NCBI RefSeq assembly: GCF_002385225.1
Contig: NZ_DGDC01000020.1
Coordinates: 1 to 64,000 of the forward strand
Direction of reading: 5' to 3'
DNA: 64,000 nucleotides
Origin: Psychrobacter sp. UBA3962
GTDB taxonomy: Bacteria; Pseudomonadota; Gammaproteobacteria; Pseudomonadales; Moraxellaceae
Position 1 is the stretch's first letter; the number at the start of each line of letters is the position of its first letter. Below are positions 53,766 through 62,671 of this stretch, piece by piece. A program made the position numbers and the translations under genes. The notes beneath the pieces were generated by a model that ran no database searches, was not told where the DNA came from, and saw nothing but the letters and a program-made list of their open reading frames with translations.

Positions 53766-55264
53766 TAGATGCTCTCCTGTGCAGTAGCAGATAGCTTAGT
53801 GTGATAGTCGGTGTGTTGCTGGAAGATATGAGCGGTCGATAGTAGCTTACTGTCATCCCAGTGATTGCCAATTAATTGTAGACCCACAGGCAGACCTGAT
53901 TCGGTGAAGCCGGCAGGCATACTGATGGCTGGTAGACCCGCTAGGTTGACCCCGATGGTGTAGACGTCACCTAAATACATGGTCACTGGATCTAAAGCGG
54001 TATCAAGCTTATAGGCCGCGGTAGGGGCGGTTGGACTTGCAATCACATCACACTTATCAAAAGCTTTTTTGAAATCTTCTAAGATTAAGCGGCGTACTTT
54101 TTGGGCCTTAGTGTAGTAAGCATCATAGTAGCCGGCAGATAGCGCATAAGTTCCCATCAAGATACGGCGTTGTACTTCATCACCAAATCCTTCCGAGCGT
54201 GAACGGGTATATAGATCTGCTAAGTCTTTTGGCTCTTCACAGCGATAGCCAAAACGTACCCCGTCAAAGCGAGATAAGTTGGAAGAAGCTTCTGCAGGGG
54301 CTAGCATATAATAAGTTGCTAGAGTGATAGCAGGGTCGGTAATGTTAACCTCAACAATAGTCGCACCTAAGTCCTCATACTGTTTAAGCGCATTGCGAAC
54401 ATTGCTATCTACTTCAGTATCTAAGCCTTGACCAAAGTATTCTTTTGCCACCCCAATGCGTAGACCCGCAAACGGTTTGTCAGTATCAGCTTTTTTAACA
54501 GCGCTGTGCATATCGGCAATGTAATCAGGGACTTCGCGTTTGATGGAAGTAGCATCACGAGGGTCGTGACCAGTCATAGGCTGTAGCAAGTAAGCGCAGT
54601 CTTCTGCCGAGCGCCCAAAAGTACCGGCTTGATCTAAACTTGAGGCATAAGCAATCATACCAAAGCGAGATACGCTGCCGTAAGTAGGCTTCATACCCGT
54701 TAAGCCGCAGAATGAGGCCGGCTGGCGAATTGAGCCCCCAGTGTCACTACCTGTAGCAAATGGAACAAAACCGGCTGCCACAGCTGCCGCAGAGCCGCCA
54801 GATGAGCCGCCAGGAACCCGACTGGTATCCCATGGGTTGTGTACAGCGCCATAGTAAGAGCTTTCATTGTCTGAGCCCATGGCGAACTCATCCATGTTCA
54901 GCTTCCCTAAGCACACAGCGCCGGCTTCACGGATATTTGAGACGATAGTGGCATCATAGGGCGACACAAAGTTGTGTAGCATTTTTGAGCCAGAAGTGGT
55001 GAGTAAGCCCTTGGTACAAAATAGGTCTTTATGGGCCATAGGTAGACCCAGTAGCGCTGAAGTATCGCCTGCGCTGCGTTTTTCATCCGCAGCTTTGGCT
55101 GCTTGGCGAGCGCCTTCTTCATCAACAGTGATAAAGCTGTTGATTTTCTCATCGAGCTTATTGATACGTTTTAGAAAATGATCGGTCAGTTCTACACTGC
55201 TAAACTGCTGGTTTTTTAGACCATCAGCAAGCTGAGCAACAGATAGGTGATGTAGGTCAGACAT
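53765..55264 (-). CDS. gatA: Asp-tRNA(Asn)/Glu-tRNA(Gln) amidotransferase subunit A
   Basis: Amidase subunit that releases ammonia from glutamine for GatB. The Ser-cisSer-Lys triad is fully present: Lys79 (MAHKDLF), Ser154 (PGGSSGGS) and Ser178 (SDTGGSIRQP). The 499 residues are normal. gatC lies upstream on the same strand, but 266 bases away, unusually far for this operon. Confidence 0.97.
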   Translation of the reverse strand: MSDLHHLSVAQLADGLKNQQFSSVELTDHFLKRINKLDEKINSFITVDEEGARQAAKAADEKRSAGDTSALLGLPMAHKDLFCTKGLLTTSGSKMLHNFVSPYDATIVSNIREAGAVCLGKLNMDEFAMGSDNESSYYGAVHNPWDTSRVPGGSSGGSAAAVAAGFVPFATGSDTGGSIRQPASFCGLTGMKPTYGSVSRFGMIAYASSLDQAGTFGRSAEDCAYLLQPMTGHDPRDATSIKREVPDYIADMHSAVKKADTDKPFAGLRIGVAKEYFGQGLDTEVDSNVRNALKQYEDLGATIVEVNITDPAITLATYYMLAPAEASSNLSRFDGVRFGYRCEEPKDLADLYTRSRSEGFGDEVQRRILMGTYALSAGYYDAYYTKAQKVRRLILEDFKKAFDKCDVIASPTAPTAAYKLDTALDPVTMYLGDVYTIGVNLAGLPAISMPAGFTESGLPVGLQLIGNHWDDSKLLSTAHIFQQHTDYHTKLSATAQESI

Positions 55265-55278
55265 ATTGGGTGTCCATT

Positions 55279-55346
55279 ATTATTAAAGATAAGGGTTATT
55301 AAAGGTAAAAGTTATTAAAAGTAAGAAGGTTATTTAAAAAAAAGGG
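55279..55346. repeat. Degenerate short tandem repeats between gatC and gatA
   Basis: About four imperfect copies of TTATTAAAGRTAARRG, each 15-18 bases, lie directly upstream of gatA on its strand. They are very AT-rich and could have arisen by slippage. No T-tract hairpin accompanies them. Confidence 0.55.
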
Positions 55347-55530
55347 TAAAAATGTTTTTTTGGCTACTATCCTCGGCTACAACTTTATAAGCATTTTTAT
55401 AAATTTACGCTTTCAGTCGTTATTTGTTTTTCATCCTACTTGGTTTTAAGTCAGGTTGGTTTTCTTTAATTTTTAACAAAGAAGATAGTTTTTAATGAAG
55501 CCAAAGAAACTGCAACGTAATAGATAAGGG

Positions 55531-55863
55531 TTATTCAATAACTTGCGGTACCAGATATAAGCCTTGTTCGACTGCTGGGGCCACAGATTGATTCAACTCA
55601 CGGTCAATATCAGCATTGGGAATATCCGCACGTAATTCTTGAGCAGCTTCGTGCACATTAGATAGGGGCGCTACATTATCAGTATCTACGCTTGAAAGGG
55701 TTTGCATCATGTCTAAGATTTTAGCGATGTCCTCAGCGAAGGTTTGTGCCGCTTCTTCATCTACCGCAAGGCGAGAAAGCTTGGCTACTTCCAAAATATC
55801 AGTGGTACAGATTTGATTGTCGCGGTTAGGCGTCTGCGAATTTGATGTGCTATCGGTAGTCAT
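55531..55863 (-). CDS. gatC: Asp-tRNA(Asn)/Glu-tRNA(Gln) amidotransferase subunit C
   Basis: Small helical subunit that wraps GatA onto GatB. Signatures: ILEVAKLSRLAVDEEAAQTF, the middle DNVAPLSNVHE and the terminal VEQGLYLVPQVIE. The frame opens at ATG 55875, but AAGGA nearly touches that ATG and is 11 bases from ATG 55863, so the second is preferred (110 residues). Confidence 0.93.
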   Translation of the reverse strand: MTTDSTSNSQTPNRDNQICTTDILEVAKLSRLAVDEEAAQTFAEDIAKILDMMQTLSSVDTDNVAPLSNVHEAAQELRADIPNADIDRELNQSVAPAVEQGLYLVPQVIE

Positions 55864-56427
55864 GAGACAAAGCATCCTTTTTAAAATCGGTTAATAGAAA
55901 AATGAGTAAAGACAGTAAATAGAAAAGTCAGCAAAAATTAAGATAATAGAAGTTTATCAAACTGTTTTTATGGTATCGGGCTATTATAATGCAACTGACA
56001 CTTATTTTCAGTGGTTACCTTGATATGCGATTGGTTGTTAATATTATAAATATTGGTCTCATTAATTTATTCAAAGAAGTCACAATAACAGCAAAGCCCT
56101 ATCAATAGAGCCCGTTATTGAGTAAATAATGAGTTTGACATGAGATGTTGCAATTTAATACGGCAGAGTTATATGAAAAATATGATATTTACATGATTTA
56201 TCTATAATTAACCGCTATAATTTGCACCACCTGAATATTTGAATAAATTTTCAAGGTTTATTCTTGTCGTCATGCTTTACTTTGGTTAAAGTGTGTCATT
56301 TCTATTCGACAAAATCTTAAAATATTTTTTAAAATATTAGACTCTTTTTTGAGAGCCAGTCTCTGCTTATTAAATGCATGAGATGATGACGCTACTCTTT
56401 AACTCGCAATACGCTGGAACACGATAC
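55864..56427. other. Divergent gatC-mreB intergenic region
   Basis: About 560 AT-rich bases. A TTGACA (56135-56140) and two TATAAT boxes (56203-56208 and 56216-56221) point towards mreB, but none are ideally spaced as pairs. No credible gene. Confidence 0.5.
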
Positions 56428-57456
56428 ATGAACCCGTTTGGATTTCTATCTAACAACATCGCCATTGACCTTGGTACTGCCAATACATTGATTTATGCGC
56501 CTGGAAAGGGTGTGGTTCTCGATGAGCCTACTGTTGTGGCTCTGCGTAGTAACCGTACTCAGAACCCAACGGTGGCTGCTGTCGGCATTGATGCAAAGCA
56601 AATGCTAGGTCGTACTCCCGATAATATTACCGCAATTCGTCCTTTAAAAGATGGGGTCATTGCAGATTTTGAGGTCACTCAAAAAATGCTGAAGCACTTC
56701 ATCAGTAAAGTGAAAGCCAGACGCTTCTTGGCCCAGCCAAACGTTGTGGTTTGCGTGCCTTGCAAGTCTACTTTAGTTGAGCGTCGTGCTATTCGTGAGG
56801 CGGTATCCTCAGCGGGAGCCAATAAAGTTTTCTTATTAGAAGAGCCTATGGCTGCTGCTATTGGTGCAGATTTGCCAGTCCATGAGGCCAGCGGGTCAAT
56901 GGTGGTGGATATCGGCGGTGGTACCACAGAGATTGCGGTTATTTCATTATCAGGTTGTGTCTATGCAGACTCAATCCGTATTGGCGGTGATATCTTTGAT
57001 GAAGCAATCATCACTCATGTGCGCCGTAATCATGGCTGCGTGATTGGGGAAACCACCGCTGAGCGTATTAAGCAAAGCGTAGGGTCTGCTATTGATGAAG
57101 ACGCTAAGCTTGAAGTTGAAGTTCGTGGTCGTAGTATGGCAGAAGGGGTGCCAAAAACCCTAACCGTTACTTCTGAAGAAATCCAAAAAGCTTTAAGTGA
57201 CTCTTTAACCGGTATCGTTAGTGCGGTTAAAACGGCGCTTGAGCAAACGCCTCCTGAATTATCATCAGATATCGCCGAGCGTGGTATTGTATTGACTGGT
57301 GGCGGGGCATTGCTACGTAATTTTGATAAATTACTGTCAAAAGAGACGGGGCTACCAGTTACTGTAGCTGAAGATCCGCTAACCTGCGTTAGTCGTGGTG
57401 GTGGTGCTGCTTTAGACTTTATCCATAACAAAAGTTTAAATATGATTTTTGTATAA
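56428..57456 (+). CDS. mreB: Rod-shape-determining actin homologue MreB
   Basis: Membrane-associated actin-like filament that orients elongation of the cell wall. Phosphate-1 IAIDLGTANTLIY, phosphate-2 VVDIGGGTTEIAVISL and the adenosine motif LTGGGALLRN are present, with the family segment FLLEEPMAAAIGADLP. The frame opens at 56374, but starting at ATG 56428 gives MNPFGFLSNN, an N-terminus of normal length (342 residues); neither start has a strong Shine-Dalgarno. It heads the mreBCD cluster. Confidence 0.95.
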   Translation: MNPFGFLSNNIAIDLGTANTLIYAPGKGVVLDEPTVVALRSNRTQNPTVAAVGIDAKQMLGRTPDNITAIRPLKDGVIADFEVTQKMLKHFISKVKARRFLAQPNVVVCVPCKSTLVERRAIREAVSSAGANKVFLLEEPMAAAIGADLPVHEASGSMVVDIGGGTTEIAVISLSGCVYADSIRIGGDIFDEAIITHVRRNHGCVIGETTAERIKQSVGSAIDEDAKLEVEVRGRSMAEGVPKTLTVTSEEIQKALSDSLTGIVSAVKTALEQTPPELSSDIAERGIVLTGGGALLRNFDKLLSKETGLPVTVAEDPLTCVSRGGGAALDFIHNKSLNMIFV

Positions 57457-57478
57457 TCTATAAGTTTGTAAGTTCACT

Positions 57479-58399
57479 ATGCCAACGACCCTATTTGCTC
57501 AGTACAATCTTACCTTAAGAAAAACAGCGGCCGTATTATTGGTCGCTATGGTTTTGATGTTATTGGACAGTAAAAATCCTGACTGGTTTAATCCTATACG
57601 GGATACCAGCCATTCAGCGATGCAGCCTATTTATCAAATGTCGGTACTGCCAACCTTTGTTAGTCACTGGGCAGATGGGACGTTAATGAGCAAAGAGGCG
57701 TTACGACGCGAAAATGTACAGTTGCATGCGCAGTTGTTACATGCGCAAGCTAAGCTGCAACAGCAAGATTATGTGCTGGCTCAAAACGCACGTTTGCAAG
57801 GAATCTTATCTACTACCAAGCCAGATCAGTATGAATTAAATTTGGCCCAAGTAATTGGTACCGATACCAACCCCTTAAAGCAAATTGTAGTATTGAATAA
57901 AGGCAGTAAAGATGGGGTACAGGTTGGCCAAACTGCCATTGATGAAAATGGTATCTTAGGTCAAATCATTAATGTCTATCCAAATACCAGCCGCTTGTTA
58001 TTGATTACTGATGAGCTACAGTCTGTCTCAGTTACTGTCAGAAGAACAGGGCAGCGTGCTATTGTTACTGGTGAAGGAACGCCCAGCACTCTGAAACTTG
58101 ATTATATATTCAAAACTTCAGACATTCGCGTTGGCGATGAGCTAATCTCCTCTGGCTTAGGGGGCCGCTTTCCAGCCGGCTACCGTGTGGGCCGTGTGGA
58201 ATATATTAGTCCTGAACAAAATGAAAACTTCATGAATATTGATGTGACCCCGGCAGCAGATTTTGTGAACAGCTCCTATGTGTTAATTATGCAGGACAGT
58301 GAGCATGCGCCAAACTTTAGAGATGATAGATTTGCAGGCTCTTTAGAGCTCACTCAGATTCCCTATGTTCCCCCTAGTCGTTCTATTGAGTCTAAGTGA
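57479..58399 (+). CDS. mreC: Rod-shape-determining protein MreC
   Basis: Bitopic inner-membrane protein linking MreB filaments with PBP2 and RodA. A short cytoplasmic N-terminus and TM (about 17-33) precede a coiled coil (RRENVQLHAQLLHAQAKLQQ) and the beta-rich core (NKGSKDGVQVGQTAIDENGI, ISSGLGGRFPAGYRVG). The 306 residues fit. It follows mreB by 22 bases. Confidence 0.96.
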   Translation: MPTTLFAQYNLTLRKTAAVLLVAMVLMLLDSKNPDWFNPIRDTSHSAMQPIYQMSVLPTFVSHWADGTLMSKEALRRENVQLHAQLLHAQAKLQQQDYVLAQNARLQGILSTTKPDQYELNLAQVIGTDTNPLKQIVVLNKGSKDGVQVGQTAIDENGILGQIINVYPNTSRLLLITDELQSVSVTVRRTGQRAIVTGEGTPSTLKLDYIFKTSDIRVGDELISSGLGGRFPAGYRVGRVEYISPEQNENFMNIDVTPAADFVNSSYVLIMQDSEHAPNFRDDRFAGSLELTQIPYVPPSRSIESK

Positions 58400-58608
58400 G
58401 TGGCACAGTGATGTTGCTGAGTCTGTTGTTAAAGCACAATTTAGAGCGCCGAATATTATGGCCCCGATTGTCAGAGGAGGGTAACAGGCTTACCGGTCAC
58501 TTTTCTATCCCCAGTTCTCTCATAACCCCAATAATCCTGATGACCCTCATAACCCGGATGACCCTCATAAATAGTCATTGCCTAAGCTTATCTATTGAGG
58601 CTTCTTAA
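58396..58608 (+). CDS. Doubtful small frame between mreC and mreD
   Basis: A 70-codon frame starts with a GTG overlapping the mreC stop by 4 bases. It has no Shine-Dalgarno of note; the C-terminal hydrophobic stretch (LITPIILMTLITRMTLI) is encoded by a recent 18-bp tandem duplication. It fills an otherwise unexplained 226-base gap in a normally compact operon. More likely non-coding than real. Confidence 0.15.
   Translation: MSGTVMLLSLLLKHNLERRILWPRLSEEGNRLTGHFSIPSSLITPIILMTLITRMTLINSHCLSLSIEAS
58536..58571 (+). repeat. 18-bp tandem duplication between mreC and mreD
   Basis: CCTGATGACCCTCATAAC is followed directly by CCGGATGACCCTCATAAA (16 of 18 identical). A more diverged CTCATAACCCC unit lies just upstream. 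Confidence 0.75.
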
Positions 58609-58625
58609 AAGGCGCTGCTGCTATT

Positions 58626-59111
58626 ATGATCAAAACTCCTTTAAGCCCTTTCCAGTCTTTAATAGTGGTTATTGCAAGTTTTGTAGTAGCTTCTGTTATT
58701 AATATCTACCCCATGAGCTTAGAAGCTTCTTTGCTGCGTCCTATGGCACTTATTATGGTGCTTATTTTTTGGTTAATATATAAGCCAAATTATGTGGGAG
58801 TAGTGACCGCCTTTGCCATTGGTATCATCTCAGACTTACTATTGGACACGCGCTTGGGTCAACAAGCCTTTGCGGCTGTAGTGATGGCCTTCTCCGTTAG
58901 GTTTATGGGGCAGTATATTAAACAGTTGAATTTGTCTATTGTTTGGGCAGTGGCTACGGTCGCCTTGATAGTTTTTCAGCTGACTTTATGGTTGGTACAA
59001 TATCTCACTCAGAATATATTTTTTACCAGTGCCTTATTTAGCTTGATAGTCAGTATTATTACTTGGCCGCTGGTCTATATGTCCTTGAATCATTTTATAA
59101 AAAAATACTAA
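58626..59111 (+). CDS. mreD: Rod-shape-determining protein MreD
   Basis: Polytopic inner-membrane partner of MreC. The 161 residues are nearly all hydrophobic, with five or six TM helices; the family pattern PNYVGVVTAFAIGIISDLLL and TRLGQQAF is clear. It lies between mreC and maf as in many gammaproteobacteria. Confidence 0.93.
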   Translation: MIKTPLSPFQSLIVVIASFVVASVINIYPMSLEASLLRPMALIMVLIFWLIYKPNYVGVVTAFAIGIISDLLLDTRLGQQAFAAVVMAFSVRFMGQYIKQLNLSIVWAVATVALIVFQLTLWLVQYLTQNIFFTSALFSLIVSIITWPLVYMSLNHFIKKY

Positions 59112-59193
59112 AACCACGCCAGCTACTTTTGTCTACACAGCCTAGTCTATATTTTAATAAAACCTCCTTCACCTCTGATACTTTGAGCATATA

Positions 59194-59817
59194 ATGAAAA
59201 TTATTCTGGCTTCTACCTCTCCGCGTCGTCAACAATTATTGGCCTTGGCAGACATCGACTTTGTTACCCAATCGGTTGAAGTGGATGAAAGTGTGCTACC
59301 TAACGAGACCCCGCAGGATTATATTGTACGAATGGTGCAAGCCAAAGCCACGGCAGCAGGACAGAACCTAACGGGCTGCTATGAGGCAGGTGAGGATCAT
59401 TATTTAGTGATTACCTCAGATACTATTGGGGTGCTTGCTGACGGTCTGTCTATTTTAGTGAAACCAACGGATAAGGCGGATGCCTTTGCTATGTGGCAAA
59501 AGATGTCTAATACACAGCATGCGGTTTGGACGGCTGTACAGCTAACCGTTTTCGATAACCAGGCTAATCGTCTTTATAGCAAAAATATTTTAGAGAAGAC
59601 CGAAGTTACTTTTATTGAATTAGACGAGCCTGCTATGGAAGCTTATTGGGCCAGCGGTGAGCCTGCTGATAAAGCGGGCGGCTATGCCATTCAAGGTAAA
59701 GGCGCAGCTTTGGTAGAGCGTATCAACGGCAGTTACACCAATGTCGTTGGCCTTCCTTTGTCACAGACTTTGGCGGCGATTAAAAATATTGAGAAGCGGC
59801 TAGCTGGCCGAGAGTAG
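59194..59817 (+). CDS. maf: Maf-family nucleoside triphosphate pyrophosphatase (YhdE type)
   Basis: Hydrolyses dTTP/UTP (or modified nucleotides) to monophosphates; a house-cleaning enzyme. N-terminal signature ILASTSPRRQQLL, then VDESVLPNETPQDYIVRM, SDTIGV and the C-terminal GGYAIQGKGAALVERINGSY. Placement after mreBCD and before rng matches E. coli yhdE, supporting the dTTP/UTP subtype. At 207 residues it is slightly long. Confidence 0.92.
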   Translation: MKIILASTSPRRQQLLALADIDFVTQSVEVDESVLPNETPQDYIVRMVQAKATAAGQNLTGCYEAGEDHYLVITSDTIGVLADGLSILVKPTDKADAFAMWQKMSNTQHAVWTAVQLTVFDNQANRLYSKNILEKTEVTFIELDEPAMEAYWASGEPADKAGGYAIQGKGAALVERINGSYTNVVGLPLSQTLAAIKNIEKRLAGRE

Positions 59818-59998
59818 ACTAGATAACAATTTTTCAGAGTCAGTGGTACACTGGAGCTTATAAAAAGATATTTTCGTAATTTATTTTGAAGACAAAGTGA
59901 CTCTAAAATTAAAGCTGCTATAAAAGAAAAAATATCTCGCTATAATTACTTGTCTTTACTAAAACATATTTAATCAATAATAAGATAAAAGGTCTGCT

Positions 59999-61822
59999 AT
60001 GTCAGAAGAGCTACTCATTAATGTTAGCCCAATGGAATCTCGAGTTGCTGTTTTAGATAATGGTGTCGTCAGTGAGGTTTATATTGAGCGGCATAATAAG
60101 CTTGGCTTGGTGGGCAATATTTACTTGGGCACTGTGGTACGGGTTCTACCCGGCATGCAAGCGGCATTTGTAGAGATTGGACAGTCTCGTACCGCCTTCT
60201 TACATGTCAATGATATGCGCCGTTTACCTCGGCCAACGGTAGTAGAAGATAAAACTTCGGCACCGCCGCGTCCCCCTAGTCGACAAGAGCCTACGGTTTT
60301 AACCAGCATACCAGTGGACCGCTCTGAGCATATTGCCGAAAACACCTCTAAGGCCGACAGTGATATCTCATCATTAGAGACTGGATTAATCAGTGCCTCA
60401 ATAGTAGAAGGGGAGCCTGATAGTCTTCGAGAAAAGCAATCCGTCTTAGCGGATGAAACGTCCAATTTTCAAAGTGACTTGCACGACAATTCTCTATTAG
60501 ATAATGACTCGCCAGATAAAGTAGGAAATGCGATCACTCAAGTAGAAAAGTCGCCTACGGTGGTTAAAGAGCGCCAAGTGATTGAGCCACCCCGTCATGA
60601 ATTAATCCAGTACCGGCTTCATGAAGGCCAAAAAATATTGGTACAAGTGACCAAAGATCAGTTAGGAACCAAAGGCGCGCGCCTAACTACTAATATCTCA
60701 TTGCCGTCTCGTTATTTGGTTTATTTGCCATCTAGTGAGCATATTGGCATCTCTCAGCGTATTGATAATGAAGAGGAGCGCCACCGCTTAAAGACTGAGC
60801 TAGCCCAGTTGATGCAAACCGTAAATTTAACGGGAGGCTTAATTGCTCGTACTGCGGCAGAACGTGTGCCTGTTGCTAAGCTTGAAGAGGATATTTATTA
60901 CTTAGTACAACTGTGGCGAACCATTCAAGCGCGTAAAGACGCTTCCGCAGGCAGTGGTCAGGCAGCGGTGCTCATTTATCAAGAGTTGTCTCTACCGCTG
61001 CGCTCGATTCGAGACTTGGTACACCCCGATACCGAAAAAGTTATCGTTGATCACGAAGGCATGTATAACGAAGTGCGTCAGTTTGCTAAAGAGTTCGTGC
61101 CCTTCATTTATCCGCGTATTCTGCCGTATATGGGAGAGCAACCTTTATTCGATGTGCATCGGGTAGAGGAGGACTTAAGAGATGCGCTAAAGCGTCGAGT
61201 GGATTTAAAGTCAGGCGGCTACTTGATTATTGATCAAACTGAAGCGATGACCACCATCGATGTCAATACCGGCTCATTTGTCGGGGGTCGCTCGCTTGAA
61301 GACACCGTCTACAAAACCAACTTAGAAGCCACTCACGCTATCGCTAGACAGCTTAGGTTGCGTAATCTAGGTGGCATCATCATTCTTGATTTTATCGATA
61401 TGCTAGAGCAAGAGCATAAAGATGATGTCCTAGAAAGCTTACAGCATCAGCTGGCTCAAGACTATGCTAAGACCAAAATCACTCAGGTCAGCGAGCTTGG
61501 CTTAGTTGAGATGACTCGTAAACGTACTCGTGAATCGTTAGAGCAGCAGCTTTGTGAGCCCTGTAAGACGTGTGAGGGTAAGGGTTTTATCAAAACCGCT
61601 GAGACTGTCTGCTTTGAGATTTTCCGCGAGATAATGCGCTGTGCCCGTACTTATAATTCGCCGAAGAAATTTACAGTAGTGGCTCATGCGTCGGTCATTG
61701 ATTTGCTGTTGTCTTCTGAAGCAGATACCGTTGCTGACTTAGAATATTTGCTGGGCAGAGTGATTACTTTTGAAGTGGAAAATCTGTATACCCAAGAGCA
61801 ATACGATATCGTTTTAGACTGA
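59999..61822 (+). CDS. rng: Ribonuclease G with enlarged S1 domain
   Basis: Endoribonuclease of the RNase E/G family: 16S rRNA 5' maturation and mRNA decay. The 5'-sensor/S1 region starts with VSPMESRVAVLDNGVV. The catalytic metal Asp residues are in TTIDVNTGSFVGG and IILDFIDM, and the Zn-link is LCEPCKTCEGKG. The 607 residues exceed the about 489 of E. coli because residues about 75-200 form a Ser/Glu/Asp-rich, low-complexity insertion inside the S1 domain, before the normal LVQVTKDQLGTKGARLTT resumes. The long C-terminal scaffold of RNase E is absent. Confidence 0.93.
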   Translation: MSEELLINVSPMESRVAVLDNGVVSEVYIERHNKLGLVGNIYLGTVVRVLPGMQAAFVEIGQSRTAFLHVNDMRRLPRPTVVEDKTSAPPRPPSRQEPTVLTSIPVDRSEHIAENTSKADSDISSLETGLISASIVEGEPDSLREKQSVLADETSNFQSDLHDNSLLDNDSPDKVGNAITQVEKSPTVVKERQVIEPPRHELIQYRLHEGQKILVQVTKDQLGTKGARLTTNISLPSRYLVYLPSSEHIGISQRIDNEEERHRLKTELAQLMQTVNLTGGLIARTAAERVPVAKLEEDIYYLVQLWRTIQARKDASAGSGQAAVLIYQELSLPLRSIRDLVHPDTEKVIVDHEGMYNEVRQFAKEFVPFIYPRILPYMGEQPLFDVHRVEEDLRDALKRRVDLKSGGYLIIDQTEAMTTIDVNTGSFVGGRSLEDTVYKTNLEATHAIARQLRLRNLGGIIILDFIDMLEQEHKDDVLESLQHQLAQDYAKTKITQVSELGLVEMTRKRTRESLEQQLCEPCKTCEGKGFIKTAETVCFEIFREIMRCARTYNSPKKFTVVAHASVIDLLLSSEADTVADLEYLLGRVITFEVENLYTQEQYDIVLD

Positions 61823-61920
61823 TAATTTAGGCGAAATAGGCGAGGGAGGGGTAACTGTTATTAAAATGTAAAATCGACAGATTACCCCCTGTTTACGGTC
61901 ATTAAAAGTAACAAATACCC

Positions 61921-61948
61921 TTGCAATCGATTGTCAACTGTGTATAAT
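61921..61948 (+). promoter_or_regulatory. Promoter of the S10 ribosomal operon
   Basis: -35 TTGCAA (61921-61926) and a perfect -10 TATAAT (61943-61948), 16-base spacer, about 310 bases upstream of rpsJ. The best promoter in the window. Confidence 0.75.
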
Positions 61949-62081
61949 ACAACCCACTGAATTTATATGAGCGTTTCAAGTAAGTGTGATCAAATACGGC
62001 AGCGTATTAGACTGTAAACACTTGTAAAGCTTGACGTTAATACAGCTGAAGCATCGTTTTCGGCACTAATTTCATTCTTCT

Positions 62082-62113
62082 TTGCTACCTTCCTATATGG
62101 AAATGGTGGGCAA
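62082..62113 (+). promoter_or_regulatory. Leader hairpin of the S10 operon
   Basis: TTGC..CC.TTCC pairs with GGAA..GG..GCAA around the loop TATAT. A second small hairpin, CTGCC/GGCAG, lies at about 62215-62229, just before the rpsJ ribosome-binding site. Possible L4 target by analogy with E. coli; not shown here. Confidence 0.45.
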
Positions 62114-62266
62114 GGATTAAACTTATTTTGTTTTTTGAATTGTTGGATGTGATTAACCTCACGATTTAACCAAAAAATGAATCATTTATATAACGGCTAT
62201 TTATCATTCAAGACCTGCCATTAGGGCAGCAATGATGATAAAACCACTTATTAGGAGCTTGCTGGC

Positions 62267-62578
62267 ATGGCTAACCAGAGAATCCGTATCCGACTAAAAT
62301 CTTTTGATCATAGATTGATCGATCAGTCGGCACAAGAGATTGTCGATACCGCAAAGCGCACTGGTGCGCAAGTTTGTGGTCCTGTACCGTTGCCTACTCG
62401 CATCGAGCGTTTCAACGTCCTAACCTCGCCACACGTCAACAAAGACGCGCGAGATCAGTACGAGATTCGTACTCATAAGCGTATGCTTGACATCGTGCAA
62501 CCAACTGACAAAACAGTTGACGCATTGATGAAATTGGACTTGGCTGCTGGTGTAGACGTTCAAATCGCATTGGGTTAA
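62267..62578 (+). CDS. rpsJ: 30S ribosomal protein S10 (NusE)
   Basis: Ribosomal protein and transcription antitermination partner of NusB. The 103 residues match the family: RIRIRLKSFDHRLID, GPVPLPTRIERFNVL, and the C-terminal DALMKLDLAAGVDVQIALG. It heads the S10 operon; the Shine-Dalgarno is AGGAG. Confidence 0.98.
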   Translation: MANQRIRIRLKSFDHRLIDQSAQEIVDTAKRTGAQVCGPVPLPTRIERFNVLTSPHVNKDARDQYEIRTHKRMLDIVQPTDKTVDALMKLDLAAGVDVQIALG

Positions 62579-62671
62579 TCAAAAGCGCGTATATTTAAGC
62601 GTAATGATTAATAAAACGCGACTTTTAGATATTACCCCAAACTATTAATTGAAGATATAAAGAGGTTTAAC

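Larger units (their letters stand above)
61823..62266 (+). other. S10 operon leader and promoter region
   Basis: About 440 bases between rng and rpsJ. They contain a strong promoter and a leader of roughly 310 bases with two hairpins, and no open frame of note. In enterobacteria the equivalent leader is the target of L4 autoregulation. Confidence 0.6.

Noticed and set aside
57030..57431. 133-codon antisense frame inside mreB
   Set aside because: Shadow of a conserved gene; its composition follows the codon pattern of mreB.
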